From: Alphaproteobacteria bacterium
Lineage (GTDB): Bacteria; Pseudomonadota; Alphaproteobacteria; Micavibrionales; Micavibrionaceae
Direction: 5' to 3'
Length of the DNA stretch: 64,000 nt
NCBI GenBank assembly: GCA_030750865.1
Contig: JASMHE010000012.1
Location: forward strand, 1-64,000
The position numbers were made by a program, and so were the translations under genes. Position 1 is the stretch's first letter, and each line of letters begins with the position of its first letter. The notes beneath the pieces are model-generated. The model saw only the letters and a list, made by a program, of their open reading frames with translations, was not told where the DNA came from and ran no database searches. Of this stretch, positions 16,191 to 26,042 are shown in pieces.

Positions 16191-16541
16191 ATTATCCTGC
16201 TAATCGTTCGTCTTACACTTAATAATCTTACTCGTTCACGTCTGTTGACATGTTTATTGATATGGCATGATAGTCGGGTGCGGATGTTCCGAATCCCGAG
16301 TATGAAGCCTCTTATATTAGGAAAATGTAATGTCTGTCAAATCTAGTTTTTCCATATTTGACGATTTCTGTGGAGTGATTGGTTTGAATCGCCCGATTCA
16401 GGCCATCGCAAGTGGGTGAAAAACAGGGCGTGTCCACAATGATATCAAAGTATTATGATAAATTAATAGACAAATCATGTTGTGGTTGCTATAAACCATC
16501 TGAACAGAACTATAAAAATGTATAGAACGCATGGGGTATAA
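16191..16541. promoter_or_regulatory. Divergent intergenic region with strong promoter and hairpin
   Basis: On the plus strand TTGACA (16245-16250) and TGATAG (16268-16273) are 17 bases apart, a near-consensus promoter. Right at the expected start of transcription is a hairpin: CGGG 16275-16278 with CCCG 16295-16298 and CGGA 16281-16284 with TCCG 16288-16291. The promoter is only 55 bases from the rrf2 start codon, so Rrf2 could bind here and control both directions. A 29-codon frame follows (next entry). Confidence 0.5.
16330..16419 (+). CDS. Possible 29-residue leader/small protein
   Basis: ATG 16330 has AGGA at 16319-16322 with 7-base spacing and starts about 50 bases after the predicted transcription start of the promoter at 16245-16273. 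The product begins MSVKSSFSIFDDFCGVIG. It could be a small protein, a leader peptide for the hydrolase mRNA, or chance. Nothing in it is recognised. Confidence 0.3.
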   Translation: MSVKSSFSIFDDFCGVIGLNRPIQAIASG

Positions 16542-17216
16542 ATGCCTGAAGTCATTATCAACGGTCCCGAGGGTCGTTTAGAAGGTCGTTATCATCATTC
16601 CAAGACACCAAATGCGCCACTGGCGATTGTTTTGCATCCGCACCCTGAACATGGCGGAACGATGAATAACAAAATTACCTATTACATGTTCCAAGCATTC
16701 AAGGATCGCGGTTTTTCCGTTCTGCGTTTTAATTTTCGCGGTGTTGGCAGCAGTCAGGGTTGCTTTGATAAAGGCGAAGGCGAATTGAGTGATGCGGCAG
16801 CAGCACTGGACTGGATGCAGGAAATTAACCAGAATGCCCCTTATACATGGGTTGCCGGTTTTTCATTCGGATCATGGATCGGCATGCAGCTTTTGATGCG
16901 CCGTCCTGAAATTCGCGGTTTCATTTCCGTTGCGCCACCGGCCAACATGTACGATTTTAGTTTCCTTGCACCATGCCCGACATCAGGCCTGATTATCCAC
17001 GGTACACAAGACGATGTTGTGCCACCATCATCAATCGATAGCATGATGGATAAATTGCAGGTTCAAAAAGGTATTCAGATTGATTGTCGTTTGATCGACG
17101 GTGCAAACCACTTCTTCAACGGTCAGGTTGAAACATTGGTGCGTCACATGCACGACCACATGAACAAATATGATGGTGGCCGTCAGGTGCCTGTCGGTTT
17201 GATCGAAGCAGCTTAA
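16542..17216 (+). CDS. Alpha/beta hydrolase (COG2945-like)
   Basis: A 224-residue cytosolic serine hydrolase. The oxyanion region is HPHPEHGGTM, the nucleophile elbow GFSFGSW (Ser near 109), the acid HGTQDDVVP and the histidine GANHFF, so the triad is complete. Family members are small carboxylesterase/acyl-hydrolase-like enzymes of unsettled substrate. A GGGGT element lies before the ATG. It is divergent from the Rrf2 regulator, an arrangement that hints at shared control, and ends at a strong terminator shared with bcp. Confidence 0.85.
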   Translation: MPEVIINGPEGRLEGRYHHSKTPNAPLAIVLHPHPEHGGTMNNKITYYMFQAFKDRGFSVLRFNFRGVGSSQGCFDKGEGELSDAAAALDWMQEINQNAPYTWVAGFSFGSWIGMQLLMRRPEIRGFISVAPPANMYDFSFLAPCPTSGLIIHGTQDDVVPPSSIDSMMDKLQVQKGIQIDCRLIDGANHFFNGQVETLVRHMHDHMNKYDGGRQVPVGLIEAA

Positions 17217-17271
17217 CTGGTGCGGCCTGATCAACGTTGAAAACGTTTTAAAGAGAAGAGCAACAAAGAAT

Positions 17272-17298
17272 AAAAGCGGCTGTCAGGCCGCTTTTTTC
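17272..17298 (+). terminator. Terminator overlapping the 3' end of bcp
   Basis: AGCGGC (17275-17280), loop TGTCAG, GCCGCT (17287-17292), then six Ts. It ends the hydrolase transcript. The same bases encode the last residues and stop codon of bcp on the other strand, so the hairpin is built into a coding end. Confidence 0.75.
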
Positions 17299-17762
17299 TT
17301 GTCTTCGAGGGCTGTTCTGACGGCATCAATGTGGCCATTTACCTTAACCTTACGCCAGATATCCTGAATGACCCCGTCGGGATCAATTAAAAAAGTCGTG
17401 CGTTCTATGCCCATATATTTACGGCCATACATGTTTTTCTCGACCCATACGCCGTACTCTTCGCAGACTGTCCCGTTTTCATCGGATAAAATCGGGAAGT
17501 TCAAATCGTGTTTGTCGGTGAAGTTGTGATGTTTTTTCAAACTGTCTTTTGAAATGCCGATGACCGTTGCGTCAAGTTTGTCGAATTGCGGCAGATCATC
17601 CCGAAAGCCGCAGGCCTGTTTTGTGCAGCCGGGGGTGTTGTCTTTCGGGTAAAAATACAGCACAATATAGCGGCCTTTGTAATCGGATAAAGACACGTCT
17701 TTATCTGCGGTTTGCGGCAGCGTGAATGAAGGTGCTTTGTCGCCGATTTCCAGTTTTGTCAT
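17283..17762 (-). CDS. bcp: Thiol peroxidase Bcp (peroxiredoxin Q)
   Basis: Reduces H2O2 and organic hydroperoxides with thioredoxin as donor. The 159-residue protein has DKAPSFTLP, YFYPKDNTPGCTKQACGFRDD split as peroxidatic Cys in PGCT and resolving Cys five residues later (QAC), the alpha2-type PrxQ arrangement, and FLIDPDG. It is a single gene, convergent with the hydrolase. Confidence 0.94.
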   Translation of the reverse strand: MTKLEIGDKAPSFTLPQTADKDVSLSDYKGRYIVLYFYPKDNTPGCTKQACGFRDDLPQFDKLDATVIGISKDSLKKHHNFTDKHDLNFPILSDENGTVCEEYGVWVEKNMYGRKYMGIERTTFLIDPDGVIQDIWRKVKVNGHIDAVRTALEDKKKAA

Positions 17763-17880
17763 CTAAATCCTCTTTTCTGTGATGTTTGCCACAATTTAGC
17801 CTCTATCATTATCTAGATTACCTTGCATTGCCGTCAATGATTTGTCACAAATTAAATCTCTTTAGAAATGGGATTAATCG

Positions 17881-20800
17881 ATGAACGTAAACAAAGTTAT
17901 GGTTTGTTGCCGCAAAGCCTCTGTTCTGCTGCTGGAGTTTTTTGCGGTTATATTGTTGCTGTGTATGATCGCAGCGGCGGCGTTCTCGTGGCGTTTATTG
18001 TCTGGGCCGCTGGATTTATCCTTTGCTGATGATGTGATCCGTCAGGCCATTGACGATAATATTGACGACTATGATTTATCCTATGAAAAAGCGTTGATGT
18101 ACTGGCCGTCCGTGGACCAACCTGTCCATATCAGTTTGCAGAATCTGGCCGTTGTGCAAGACGGTGTCAGCTTGTTGCAAATTCCTGAAATCTCGGCCGA
18201 TTTATCGTTCAAGCAAATTGCCAAAGCCGGCGTGCGACCTGTGCGTGTGCATATTACCAATCCGTCAGTCTTTGTCGTGCGTACCGAAGATAACGCACTG
18301 ACATTGGGTGTGTCGGCATTCGGCACGCAGACAGAAGGGGATGCTGATGCGGGAGAAATTGCGACGCCATCACCAGCGTCGCAGGTCGATTTATTTGCCG
18401 AACTGGATACGTTTTTAAAAGCACACGCCGCGCAAGACGGTCTGTTCAGCATGCTTGAAAGTTTCGAAATTTCAGCAGGTGAGATTTTCTTCCAGGACCG
18501 TCTGAAAAAACGCGAATGGTCTTTTTCGCCTGTCGATGTGACCGCCCTTGTGGTGGAAGATCATATCGAGGTGAACTTAACCCATTTTCTGGATCAGGAA
18601 GACCGGCGTGAAATGGGCGAGAAGGCGGATCGCCGGATTGAGTTCAACTGGCGTTATGCTTATGCCGCGGATGAAATGGAAGCTTCGCTTTTTATGCAGA
18701 ATTTTGATCCGGACCTGATTTTATCCAAATCGGATATGTATAAGGAATGGGGCGGGCAAATTGTGTCTGTCAGCGGGACGGTATCTGCGACGATTGATCG
18801 GGAGTTGATGTTGAAAGCGGCCGATCTTGATTTGTCCGCACCGGCCGGGGCTGTGCGCATTGATGAAATTTATGCCCAGCCGCTGGCCTTTGATAAAATT
18901 CAGGTGGTCGGTACGTATGATCATCAGGATAAAATCGCTGACATGGAGCAGGTTTTGCTGCGAACCCATAATACGGATATTATTTTATCGTCCCGCATTG
19001 ATATTGGTGACGATACGATTACCGCACCGATACATGTCAAAATTCCGCGTTTATCACAGGATGATATTCATGCGTTGTGGCCCGATATTGCGCGTGGTAC
19101 AGGGGCGGAAACATGGCTGACGCAGAAATTATCAGGCGGGTATTTTGAAAATGTGCAGTTTGATATGCAGTTACAAGCAGCGCAAAATGAGGACGGCGAA
19201 TGGGATATCGGCACAGATGATATGGTGGCCTCGTTCGATGTACATGATACACGTGTTGATTACCGCGCGCCGCTTGCGCCTGTGACCAATGCGGCCGGTT
19301 CCGGCCGTTTCGAAGGCGATAGCCTGAAGATCGACGTGAATGAGGGCAAGGTCTTTGATATGGCCGTCAGCAACGGGTCTGTTTTTCTTGACCGTGTGGT
19401 CGAAGATGGCGGCACGGTTGATATCAGTCTGGATTTATCCGGTGATTTCCAGCAGGTGTTGCAATATATCGCGGCAGAGCCGATTGCTGTGAATGAAGAC
19501 ACATTGGGGATGGACCCTGCCGATATTCAGGGGACATCGGATTTAAACATCCATGTTTCATTTCCGGCCACGCGGGAATTGCTTGCCGAACAGGTTAAAG
19601 TCGTTGTGGACGGCACGCTGGACGAGGCGCGCGTTGAAAATATCGTCAATGATATGGATTTAACAGGTGGGCCTTTTGCTTTGTCTGTCAAAGAAGGCGG
19701 CGTGAAGCTGAGCGGTGATGGCGCGCTGGACGGCCAGCCCTTGTCATTTTCATGGCATCAATATCTGGAGGCGGACGGCAATCCGTATTCAAGTCAGGTC
19801 AAGGCAACGATCGATGCGACATATGATGTCCGCCGGAAACTGGGTATCGGGCTTGAGGATTGGGTGACGGGCACTGTGCCGGTCGATCTGGTCTATACAA
19901 CGGACGGAACAGGAAAATCACGTGTGGATGTAACGGGGACGTTAAAAGGGGCAAGCGCACGTGTTGATATTATGGATTATGCCCAGCCTGTTGACGAAGA
20001 TGGCACGTTGCGGGCCGCGATTTTAATGAAAAACGGTATTATCCGCGAAGTCACCGACTTGTATGTGCAGACCGCACAGCTGCACCTTGAAAATGGCCGT
20101 TTTGCCTTTGCCGCTCGCGATGGTGAGTCCGTTTTAAAGCAAGGCAAGATTGAACGGGCACGTCTGCAGGAAACCGATCTTGCAATCGAGTTCGAGATTT
20201 TGCGCGATGAATCCGGTGATACGTTACGCCTTGCGGCGAACGGCCCGTTTTTGGATGCGCGGCCGTTTTTGTCAGACAAGAAGGGTGATGGCGCGACTGA
20301 TACAGTGCATGATGCGGCGCTTGATGCCGAGAAAACGCTGGTGGCCGAAGCACAAGAAGAGATGGCCGGGGACGACGCGCCGATGCGCGTAATTGCCTCT
20401 GTCAGTGCAGAGCGGATGCGCACCGCTGCCGCGCGCATGGTTGAATCGGCCCGCATTTATATGGATATGGGCGCCGATGATGACATCAAACAGTTCGAAA
20501 TGGATGCTGTGGCCGGAACTGGTGATATTTATCTACGGCTGAAACCGAATGAGAACGGGATCATGACGTTACGTCTGGAAGCAGATGATGCGGGGGAAAC
20601 ATTACAGGCTTTTGATATTTATAATAATATGCGCGGCGGAAAACTGGTTGTGTATGGGGAAGCAAAAAGTGTCGATACGCCCCGTCTAATCAAGGGTGAT
20701 CTGGCTCTGTCGGATTTCAACGTTGTCGAAGCGCCGATTTTGGCCCGCATTGTGAATGCGATCAATCCGGTTGGAATTCAGGAACTTCTGGGCGGTGGCG

Positions 20801-21168
20801 GTCTTGTTTTTGATAAGCTGGCGGCGGAATTTGAATGGTCGCGTGAGCGTGATGGCGATATTTACCGCGTGTCAGACGGCAAGACAAAAGGGCCGTCGAT
20901 TGGCCTGACCTTTGACGGGAGCGTCAATAAAGTGACCAATAAAATGGATATCGCCGGAACGATCGTGCCGATCTCGGCCTTGAACAGCTTTATCGGTAAA
21001 ATTCCGCTGGTTGGTGATATTCTGGCAGGAGGGAAAAACGGCGCGATTTTGGCTGCAACGTACAAGCTGAAAGGACCTGCGGATGAACCGGAAGTCAGTG
21101 TGAACCCGCTTGCTGCGCTGGCGCCGGGGATATTGCGCAAAATCCTGTTCGAAGAAAAGCCGGATTAA
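17881..21168 (+). CDS. AsmA/YhdP-like envelope protein (DUF3971)
   Basis: A 1095-residue protein with one N-terminal membrane helix (residues ~12-38, LLLEFFAVILLLCMIAAAAF) and a long periplasmic body rich in beta strands. The middle part matches DUF3971 (for example EDWVTGTVPVDLVY) and the end has the AsmA-C-like pattern LALSDFNVVEAPILARIVN, GLTFDGSVNK, GTIVPISALN, IPLVGDILAGG and ATYKLKGPADEP. Such proteins are thought to form hydrophobic grooves that move phospholipid between inner and outer membranes. It is a single gene between bcp and tyrS; the start follows a long leader without other candidates. Confidence 0.88.
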   Translation: MNVNKVMVCCRKASVLLLEFFAVILLLCMIAAAAFSWRLLSGPLDLSFADDVIRQAIDDNIDDYDLSYEKALMYWPSVDQPVHISLQNLAVVQDGVSLLQIPEISADLSFKQIAKAGVRPVRVHITNPSVFVVRTEDNALTLGVSAFGTQTEGDADAGEIATPSPASQVDLFAELDTFLKAHAAQDGLFSMLESFEISAGEIFFQDRLKKREWSFSPVDVTALVVEDHIEVNLTHFLDQEDRREMGEKADRRIEFNWRYAYAADEMEASLFMQNFDPDLILSKSDMYKEWGGQIVSVSGTVSATIDRELMLKAADLDLSAPAGAVRIDEIYAQPLAFDKIQVVGTYDHQDKIADMEQVLLRTHNTDIILSSRIDIGDDTITAPIHVKIPRLSQDDIHALWPDIARGTGAETWLTQKLSGGYFENVQFDMQLQAAQNEDGEWDIGTDDMVASFDVHDTRVDYRAPLAPVTNAAGSGRFEGDSLKIDVNEGKVFDMAVSNGSVFLDRVVEDGGTVDISLDLSGDFQQVLQYIAAEPIAVNEDTLGMDPADIQGTSDLNIHVSFPATRELLAEQVKVVVDGTLDEARVENIVNDMDLTGGPFALSVKEGGVKLSGDGALDGQPLSFSWHQYLEADGNPYSSQVKATIDATYDVRRKLGIGLEDWVTGTVPVDLVYTTDGTGKSRVDVTGTLKGASARVDIMDYAQPVDEDGTLRAAILMKNGIIREVTDLYVQTAQLHLENGRFAFAARDGESVLKQGKIERARLQETDLAIEFEILRDESGDTLRLAANGPFLDARPFLSDKKGDGATDTVHDAALDAEKTLVAEAQEEMAGDDAPMRVIASVSAERMRTAAARMVESARIYMDMGADDDIKQFEMDAVAGTGDIYLRLKPNENGIMTLRLEADDAGETLQAFDIYNNMRGGKLVVYGEAKSVDTPRLIKGDLALSDFNVVEAPILARIVNAINPVGIQELLGGGGLVFDKLAAEFEWSRERDGDIYRVSDGKTKGPSIGLTFDGSVNKVTNKMDIAGTIVPISALNSFIGKIPLVGDILAGGKNGAILAATYKLKGPADEPEVSVNPLAALAPGILRKILFEEKPD

Positions 21169-21226
21169 AGCCGCGCATCGTCTGATATGTAGCGCTCATC
21201 TTACGTCATCTGTAACAGACGTTGCG

Positions 21227-22498
21227 TTATGCCACTTTAATCAGGGCGTGCTTTTTCTTGCTGGTTGAAATCTTGATATGCCCGTCATTTGTCAACAAGT
21301 CATAGGTGATCGCAAAAGCCTGATCCAAAATGGCATTGTCATTGACCTTTGCGCCCCCTTGTTTCACGATCCGGCGGGCTTCGCCTTTGGATGCTGTCAG
21401 TCCGGCTTCGCAGACGGCATCAAGATACGGCACGCCTTTTTCCAGATCATCCTTGCTGTAGGTAATGGTCGGCAGATCGCCACCCGCACCGCCTTGCACA
21501 AAGACCTTTTGTGCGGTCTCGGCTGCGGTTTTTGCAGCGTCTTCACCGCGGCACATTTTTGTGGCTTCGTCGGCCAGTATCTTCTTGGCGTCGTTGATTT
21601 CCTGTCCTTCGAGTGTTTCCAGACGTTCGATTTCATCAATCGGCAATGTTGTAAAGCGGCGCAGAAGCGTACCCACCATTGCGTCATCCACATTGCGCCA
21701 ATATTGCCAGTAATCGTAATGGGACAGCATGTCGGGGTTCAGCCATACTGCGCCGTTCTCCGTTTTGCCCATTTTCTTGCCGTCCGGTGTTGTCAAAAGC
21801 GGCGCCGTGTAAGCGAATAGATTATATTGATGCGCTTTGCGGCCCAGTTCGACACCATTGATGATGTTGCCCCACTGATCCGATCCGCCCATCTGCAGAA
21901 TGGTGCCATAGCGTTTGTGCAGTTCGACAAAATCGTAGCCCTGCATGACCATATAGTTAAATTCCAGCAGGCTGAGCGGGCTTTCCCGCTCAAGACGTGT
22001 TTTGACGGAGTCAAAATTAATCATGCGGTTGATGGTGAAATGCGCGCCGTATTCACGCAGGAATGACAGGTAGCTCAGCCCGTCGAGCCAGTCATTATTA
22101 TTGACCATCAGCGCATCATTTTCGCCATCGCCATAGTGCAGGAATTGCGTAAAGCATGTCCGGCGGATATTGTCCATATTGTCTTCGATTTGATCGTCGG
22201 TCATCAGCTTGCGCTGTTCGTCTTTGAAAGACGGGTCGCCGATTTTTGATGTGCCGCCGCCCATCAGGGTAATCGGCTTATGGCCTGTTTGCTGGAACCA
22301 ATATAGCATCATGATTCCGGTCAGGTTTCCGATATGCAGGCTTTTTGCCGTCGCATCAAATCCGATATAAGCTGATTGCGGACCTTCACACAGTTTTTGA
22401 TCCAGAGCTTCAAGATCGCTGCATTGGTAAAAGAAGCCGCGTTCTTGCATGATTTTCAAGAATTCAGATTTTAACGCTGTCATTTTCGGGTCCGTCAA
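21227..22498 (-). CDS. tyrS: Tyrosyl-tRNA synthetase
   Basis: Class I aminoacyl-tRNA synthetase charging tRNA-Tyr. The 423-residue protein has SLHIGNLTG (HIGH), [11 protein letters not shown], the KMSKS variant KKMGKTENG and a C-terminal S4 RNA-binding domain ([13 protein letters not shown]). Length and domain order are standard for the bacterial TyrRS type. Convergent with the AsmA-like gene. Confidence 0.96.
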   Translation of the reverse strand: MTDPKMTALKSEFLKIMQERGFFYQCSDLEALDQKLCEGPQSAYIGFDATAKSLHIGNLTGIMMLYWFQQTGHKPITLMGGGTSKIGDPSFKDEQRKLMTDDQIEDNMDNIRRTCFTQFLHYGDGENDALMVNNNDWLDGLSYLSFLREYGAHFTINRMINFDSVKTRLERESPLSLLEFNYMVMQGYDFVELHKRYGTILQMGGSDQWGNIINGVELGRKAHQYNLFAYTAPLLTTPDGKKMGKTENGAVWLNPDMLSHYDYWQYWRNVDDAMVGTLLRRFTTLPIDEIERLETLEGQEINDAKKILADEATKMCRGEDAAKTAAETAQKVFVQGGAGGDLPTITYSKDDLEKGVPYLDAVCEAGLTASKGEARRIVKQGGAKVNDNAILDQAFAITYDLLTNDGHIKISTSKKKHALIKVA

Positions 22499-22572
22499 TG
22501 TTATTATGATATATGTTCTGTGTTATGTGATAGCACAGTGATTGTAGCGATGGAAACAGATTATAACAGTTG

Positions 22573-23730
22573 ATGATGACAGTTCAAAAAATTGACCGCA
22601 CTTATTTGGCAATCGGCATGATGTCGGGCACGTCTGTGGACGGAATTGATGTCGCATTGATTGAAACAAATGGCCGTGATCATGTGAAGCCGCTGTCATC
22701 GGCGTTTTATGCATATCAAGAAGATGAGCAAGCCTCTATCCGGTCCTGTTTTGGGTTAGAATGTGATGAAGATGGCCGCGTTGCAGCAGCAAGCCAGTTG
22801 GTGACGACGCGCCATATTGCCGCCGTGCAGGATTTTCTGGTTTCGCACGGTTTGACAGCAGACGCGATTGATGTGATCGGCTTTCATGGCCAAACGGTTT
22901 TTCATGCCCCTGATCGCGGTTTTACATGGCAAATCGGCGACGGGCAGTCCGTGGCTGATGCAACAGCGATTCATGTTGTCTGTAATATGCGTGCAGCCGA
23001 TGTAAAGGCCGGCGGGCAGGGCGCGCCGCTTGTACCGCTTTATCATCGGGCGCTGGCATCTGCGCTGGAAAAACCGGTCGCTATTTTGAATTTGGGCGGT
23101 GTCGGCAATGTGACCTATATCGGCCCGCAAGACGATGATTTGCTTGCCTTTGATACCGGACCGGGGAATGCGCTGATTGACCGCTGGGTTCGGCAAGAAG
23201 CGGGACTGCCATATGATGGTGGCGGGAAGCTGGCATCGGAAGGACATGTCGATCAAGCGAGCATTGACCGCTGGCTGAAACACCCTTATTTCGCTGTAAA
23301 ACCGCCGAAATCAATGGATGTGCTTGATTTATGGCAAGATGAATTGCAGGCCATCCAGGACAAAAAATGGAATATTGCGGACGGCGCGGCCACGCTGGCG
23401 GCTTATACGGTGCAGACAGCGGCGCTTGCGGCGCGTTATTTCCCGCAGGCACCGGATTGCTGGTATGTGTGTGGTGGCGGTCGCCATAATCAGGCCATTA
23501 TGCAGGGGCTGTCCGCGCAGTTGTCGTGTCCGGTGCAGACGGTCGAAGATTTTGATCTTTGCGGTGATTCAATTGAAGCTGAAGCTTTTGCTTATCTGGC
23601 TGTTCGTTCCCGTTTGCAGTTGCCGCTGACAATGCCGGGGACAACAGGTGTTGATGCGCCGTTGACCGGTGGTGATTTTTGCCTTGCGAATAACAGGGCG
23701 GGTAAGATACAAACATCAGCAGTATCTTAG
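22573..23730 (+). CDS. anmK: Anhydro-N-acetylmuramic acid kinase
   Basis: Phosphorylates and opens 1,6-anhydro-MurNAc released during cell-wall turnover, giving MurNAc-6-phosphate. About 385 residues with GMMSGTSVDGIDVAL, FHGQTVFHAP, LNLGGVGNVTY, FDTGPGNALID and CGGGRHNQAI, all family hallmarks. Three start codons (TTG 22570, ATG 22573, ATG 22576) are in a row; the ribosome site is weak. Followed after 18 bases by the Sua5-like gene on the same strand. Confidence 0.95.
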   Translation: MMTVQKIDRTYLAIGMMSGTSVDGIDVALIETNGRDHVKPLSSAFYAYQEDEQASIRSCFGLECDEDGRVAAASQLVTTRHIAAVQDFLVSHGLTADAIDVIGFHGQTVFHAPDRGFTWQIGDGQSVADATAIHVVCNMRAADVKAGGQGAPLVPLYHRALASALEKPVAILNLGGVGNVTYIGPQDDDLLAFDTGPGNALIDRWVRQEAGLPYDGGGKLASEGHVDQASIDRWLKHPYFAVKPPKSMDVLDLWQDELQAIQDKKWNIADGAATLAAYTVQTAALAARYFPQAPDCWYVCGGGRHNQAIMQGLSAQLSCPVQTVEDFDLCGDSIEAEAFAYLAVRSRLQLPLTMPGTTGVDAPLTGGDFCLANNRAGKIQTSAVS

Positions 23731-23748
23731 GATAACAACAGTAAAAAC

Positions 23749-24747
23749 ATGCCGAAAATTCTTTCTTATAATGACCAATCTGTCACCGAGGCTGCGACGA
23801 TCATCAGTCGTGGCGGTATTTTGGCGTTCCCGACCGAAACGGTTTACGGTCTGGGGGCAAATGCGCTGGACGGGCAGGCGGTTGCAAAGATTTTCGAGGC
23901 GAAAGAGCGCCCGAACTTTAACCCGCTTATCGTCCATTTTTCGGATCGTTCGATTGTCGAACATTATGTCGAGATGAATGAAACCGCACGGCAGTTAGCA
24001 TCGCATTTCTGGCCGGGGGCGCTGACGCTTGTTTTGCCGCTGAAGCCGGATACGGGTATTTCCGATCTCTGCACGGCGGGTCTGAAAACGCTGGCGGTGC
24101 GTGTGCCTGCACACCGTACGGCACAAGCGTTGCTGAAGGCGGCGGCCGTGCCCATTGCCGCGCCAAGTGCCAATTTATCGGGCACGATCAGCCCGACGAG
24201 CCCGCTGCATGTGATCAAAAGTCTGGGGGATCGCGTGTCTCATATTCTGGCAGATGGGTTTGCGGATGTTGGTCTGGAATCGACAATTCTGGATGTGACC
24301 GGCAAGACGCCTGTTTTATTGCGTCCGGGCAGTATTACGATAGAACAGATCGAAACCGATCTGGGTATTCAAATCCGGAAAACGCCGGATGATGCGATAA
24401 AAAATGATGAAACGCCATCGGCGCCGGGACAGCTTTCAAAACATTATGCCCCGTCTATTCCCGTGCGGATGAATGCGGTGGATGTTGAAGAGGGCGAAGC
24501 TTTGCTGGCCTTTGGATCAACGCGGTTTATGTCGCTGCGTGGCGGCGGACATGTCAGTCTGTTGTCGCAAGATGCGGCTCGCAATCTGAGCGAAGAAGGC
24601 GATCTATACGAAGCGGCGTCAAATCTGTTCAAAATGCTGCATGATCTGGATCAGGATAAATTCAAGGCCATTGCCGTGATGCCGATACCGCAAAATGGTG
24701 TGGGACATGCCATTAATGACCGTCTGCGCCGTGCGGCCAAAAAATAA
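23749..24747 (+). CDS. tsaC: Threonylcarbamoyl-AMP synthase (Sua5 type)
   Basis: Makes L-threonylcarbamoyl-AMP from Thr, bicarbonate and ATP for the t6A37 modification of tRNAs decoding ANN codons. The YrdC domain (residues ~10-205) shows GGILAFPTETVYGLG, KERPNFNPL and PSANLSGTISPTS; the C-terminal Sua5 domain follows after the PGQLSKHYAP linker, so this is the long 332-residue Sua5 form. Likely co-transcribed with anmK. Confidence 0.94.
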   Translation: MPKILSYNDQSVTEAATIISRGGILAFPTETVYGLGANALDGQAVAKIFEAKERPNFNPLIVHFSDRSIVEHYVEMNETARQLASHFWPGALTLVLPLKPDTGISDLCTAGLKTLAVRVPAHRTAQALLKAAAVPIAAPSANLSGTISPTSPLHVIKSLGDRVSHILADGFADVGLESTILDVTGKTPVLLRPGSITIEQIETDLGIQIRKTPDDAIKNDETPSAPGQLSKHYAPSIPVRMNAVDVEEGEALLAFGSTRFMSLRGGGHVSLLSQDAARNLSEEGDLYEAASNLFKMLHDLDQDKFKAIAVMPIPQNGVGHAINDRLRRAAKK

Positions 24748-24782
24748 GCCGCCCGAGGATGAAGGGACGGCTTATTCTGCTT
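24743..24782 (+). terminator. Stem-loop at the end of tsaC
   Basis: AATAAGCCG (24743-24751) pairs exactly with CGGCTTATT (24768-24776) and includes the stop codon. Only CTGCTTTGCT follows, so the T-run is weak; termination is likely but not certain. Confidence 0.5.
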
Positions 24783-24882
24783 TGCTCAACTTAACGTCTT
24801 AACTTGGTTTTATCATAACAATAAAAATGTATTTTGCGCAATATAAATATTCTTTTTACACAAAAATAATGTGAATTATTGT

Positions 24883-25851
24883 TTATGATGAAGGACGATC
24901 CTCTTCGGTTATGCTGTGGGGGCTGTCTAATTGCGCCATCAGCATCAGTTCAATCGGGTTTTTCAGGTAACTGCCTGCGCCGAGAATGCGGGACAAGGAG
25001 TTTGTCATGTGCGCGGATGACTGAGCGTGCGTTGCATAGGCGGCGCTGTCACGGTTTCCACCGTTAAGTCCGGCCATTTCCATTTGCATATCATACATGG
25101 CCATTTGTGCATCATAGGCAGAGGGTGCGGAGGCGGTCGTTTCATGTGCGGCTGCGAATACCGGTGAATCAGGCCGGGCATCCGGCGCAGAGTCAGGTGC
25201 TGTATTGAATTTTTTATCAAAGAACTCATAGACTTCGGCCAGAGAGCGTGCCTTACCTGTCTTCATGTCATAGAAGACGTTTTTATTGGCGTTTGCGGCC
25301 TTTGGAAACAGGTCCGCTGCGCGCTGTAATGGATTGTCTTTATGGGCATCAAGGAAGTTTGATGCACCGTTTGCCCCCAGAAAATGGGCGAAATAAAGCT
25401 CTGTCGAGCCGATTTCATTCTCGGTGAGTGTGCTGTTCTTCAGTAGAAATGATTTATTGCCAGCGGCGAATTCTGCGGCCATAAGCGCGGCTGTTTTCGG
25501 GTCTTTACGCAGATTCATGATGTCGTTCTTGGCGGCGGCATCGGTGATGTTGCCGTTCGCGTCGATCTTATCGGCCAAGCGGCCCAGCCCGTATTTATGG
25601 CCATGCTGTTTGATCATGTTGGTCCAGGTGCTCTCGATAAATTGATACAGCCCTGTTGCACTGCTGGTTGCGGCCTTGATATCGGTTTTGAAGCTGCTTT
25701 CGGCGGCAGCTTGTTCCATCATATAGGAAAAATCGACCCCTGTGCGTTCACTTGCGGCATGAATTGCATTGGATACAGCCGGACCTGCCCGTTTTATTAA
25801 ATCGGATAAGTCGTTGTTCTGTAATGTATTTTGTACCGTTTCAAATGACAT
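24883..25851 (-). CDS. Lytic transglycosylase (SLT domain)
   Basis: A 322-residue protein whose residues ~30-200 carry the goose-lysozyme-like SLT fold: MMEQAAAESSFKTDIKAATSS with the catalytic Glu in AESSF, SATGLYQFIESTW, and YFAHFLGANGA. No signal peptide is visible, so export must be by another route, or it is part of an envelope machine. The C-terminal third is low-complexity (Ala/Pro/Asp/Ser) without a domain. It cleaves peptidoglycan to anhydro-muropeptides, which fits loosely with anmK nearby. Single gene. Confidence 0.85.
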   Translation of the reverse strand: MSFETVQNTLQNNDLSDLIKRAGPAVSNAIHAASERTGVDFSYMMEQAAAESSFKTDIKAATSSATGLYQFIESTWTNMIKQHGHKYGLGRLADKIDANGNITDAAAKNDIMNLRKDPKTAALMAAEFAAGNKSFLLKNSTLTENEIGSTELYFAHFLGANGASNFLDAHKDNPLQRAADLFPKAANANKNVFYDMKTGKARSLAEVYEFFDKKFNTAPDSAPDARPDSPVFAAAHETTASAPSAYDAQMAMYDMQMEMAGLNGGNRDSAAYATHAQSSAHMTNSLSRILGAGSYLKNPIELMLMAQLDSPHSITEEDRPSS

Positions 25852-26042
25852 TGTGTTTATAAAACCGTGTGAATCGTTATTGTTCCCGTTTTATCTTTGC
25901 AAAGGGCGTGCCAACAGGAATATGCCGTAAATCGGCATGGCCAGTGCCTTAAAAAAATAATAAACTATTCGTGCTAGGATCAATGCTGGAACGTCATACA
26001 CAACCAGAATGATACAACCAGAACAAAGACAGGATATTGCCG

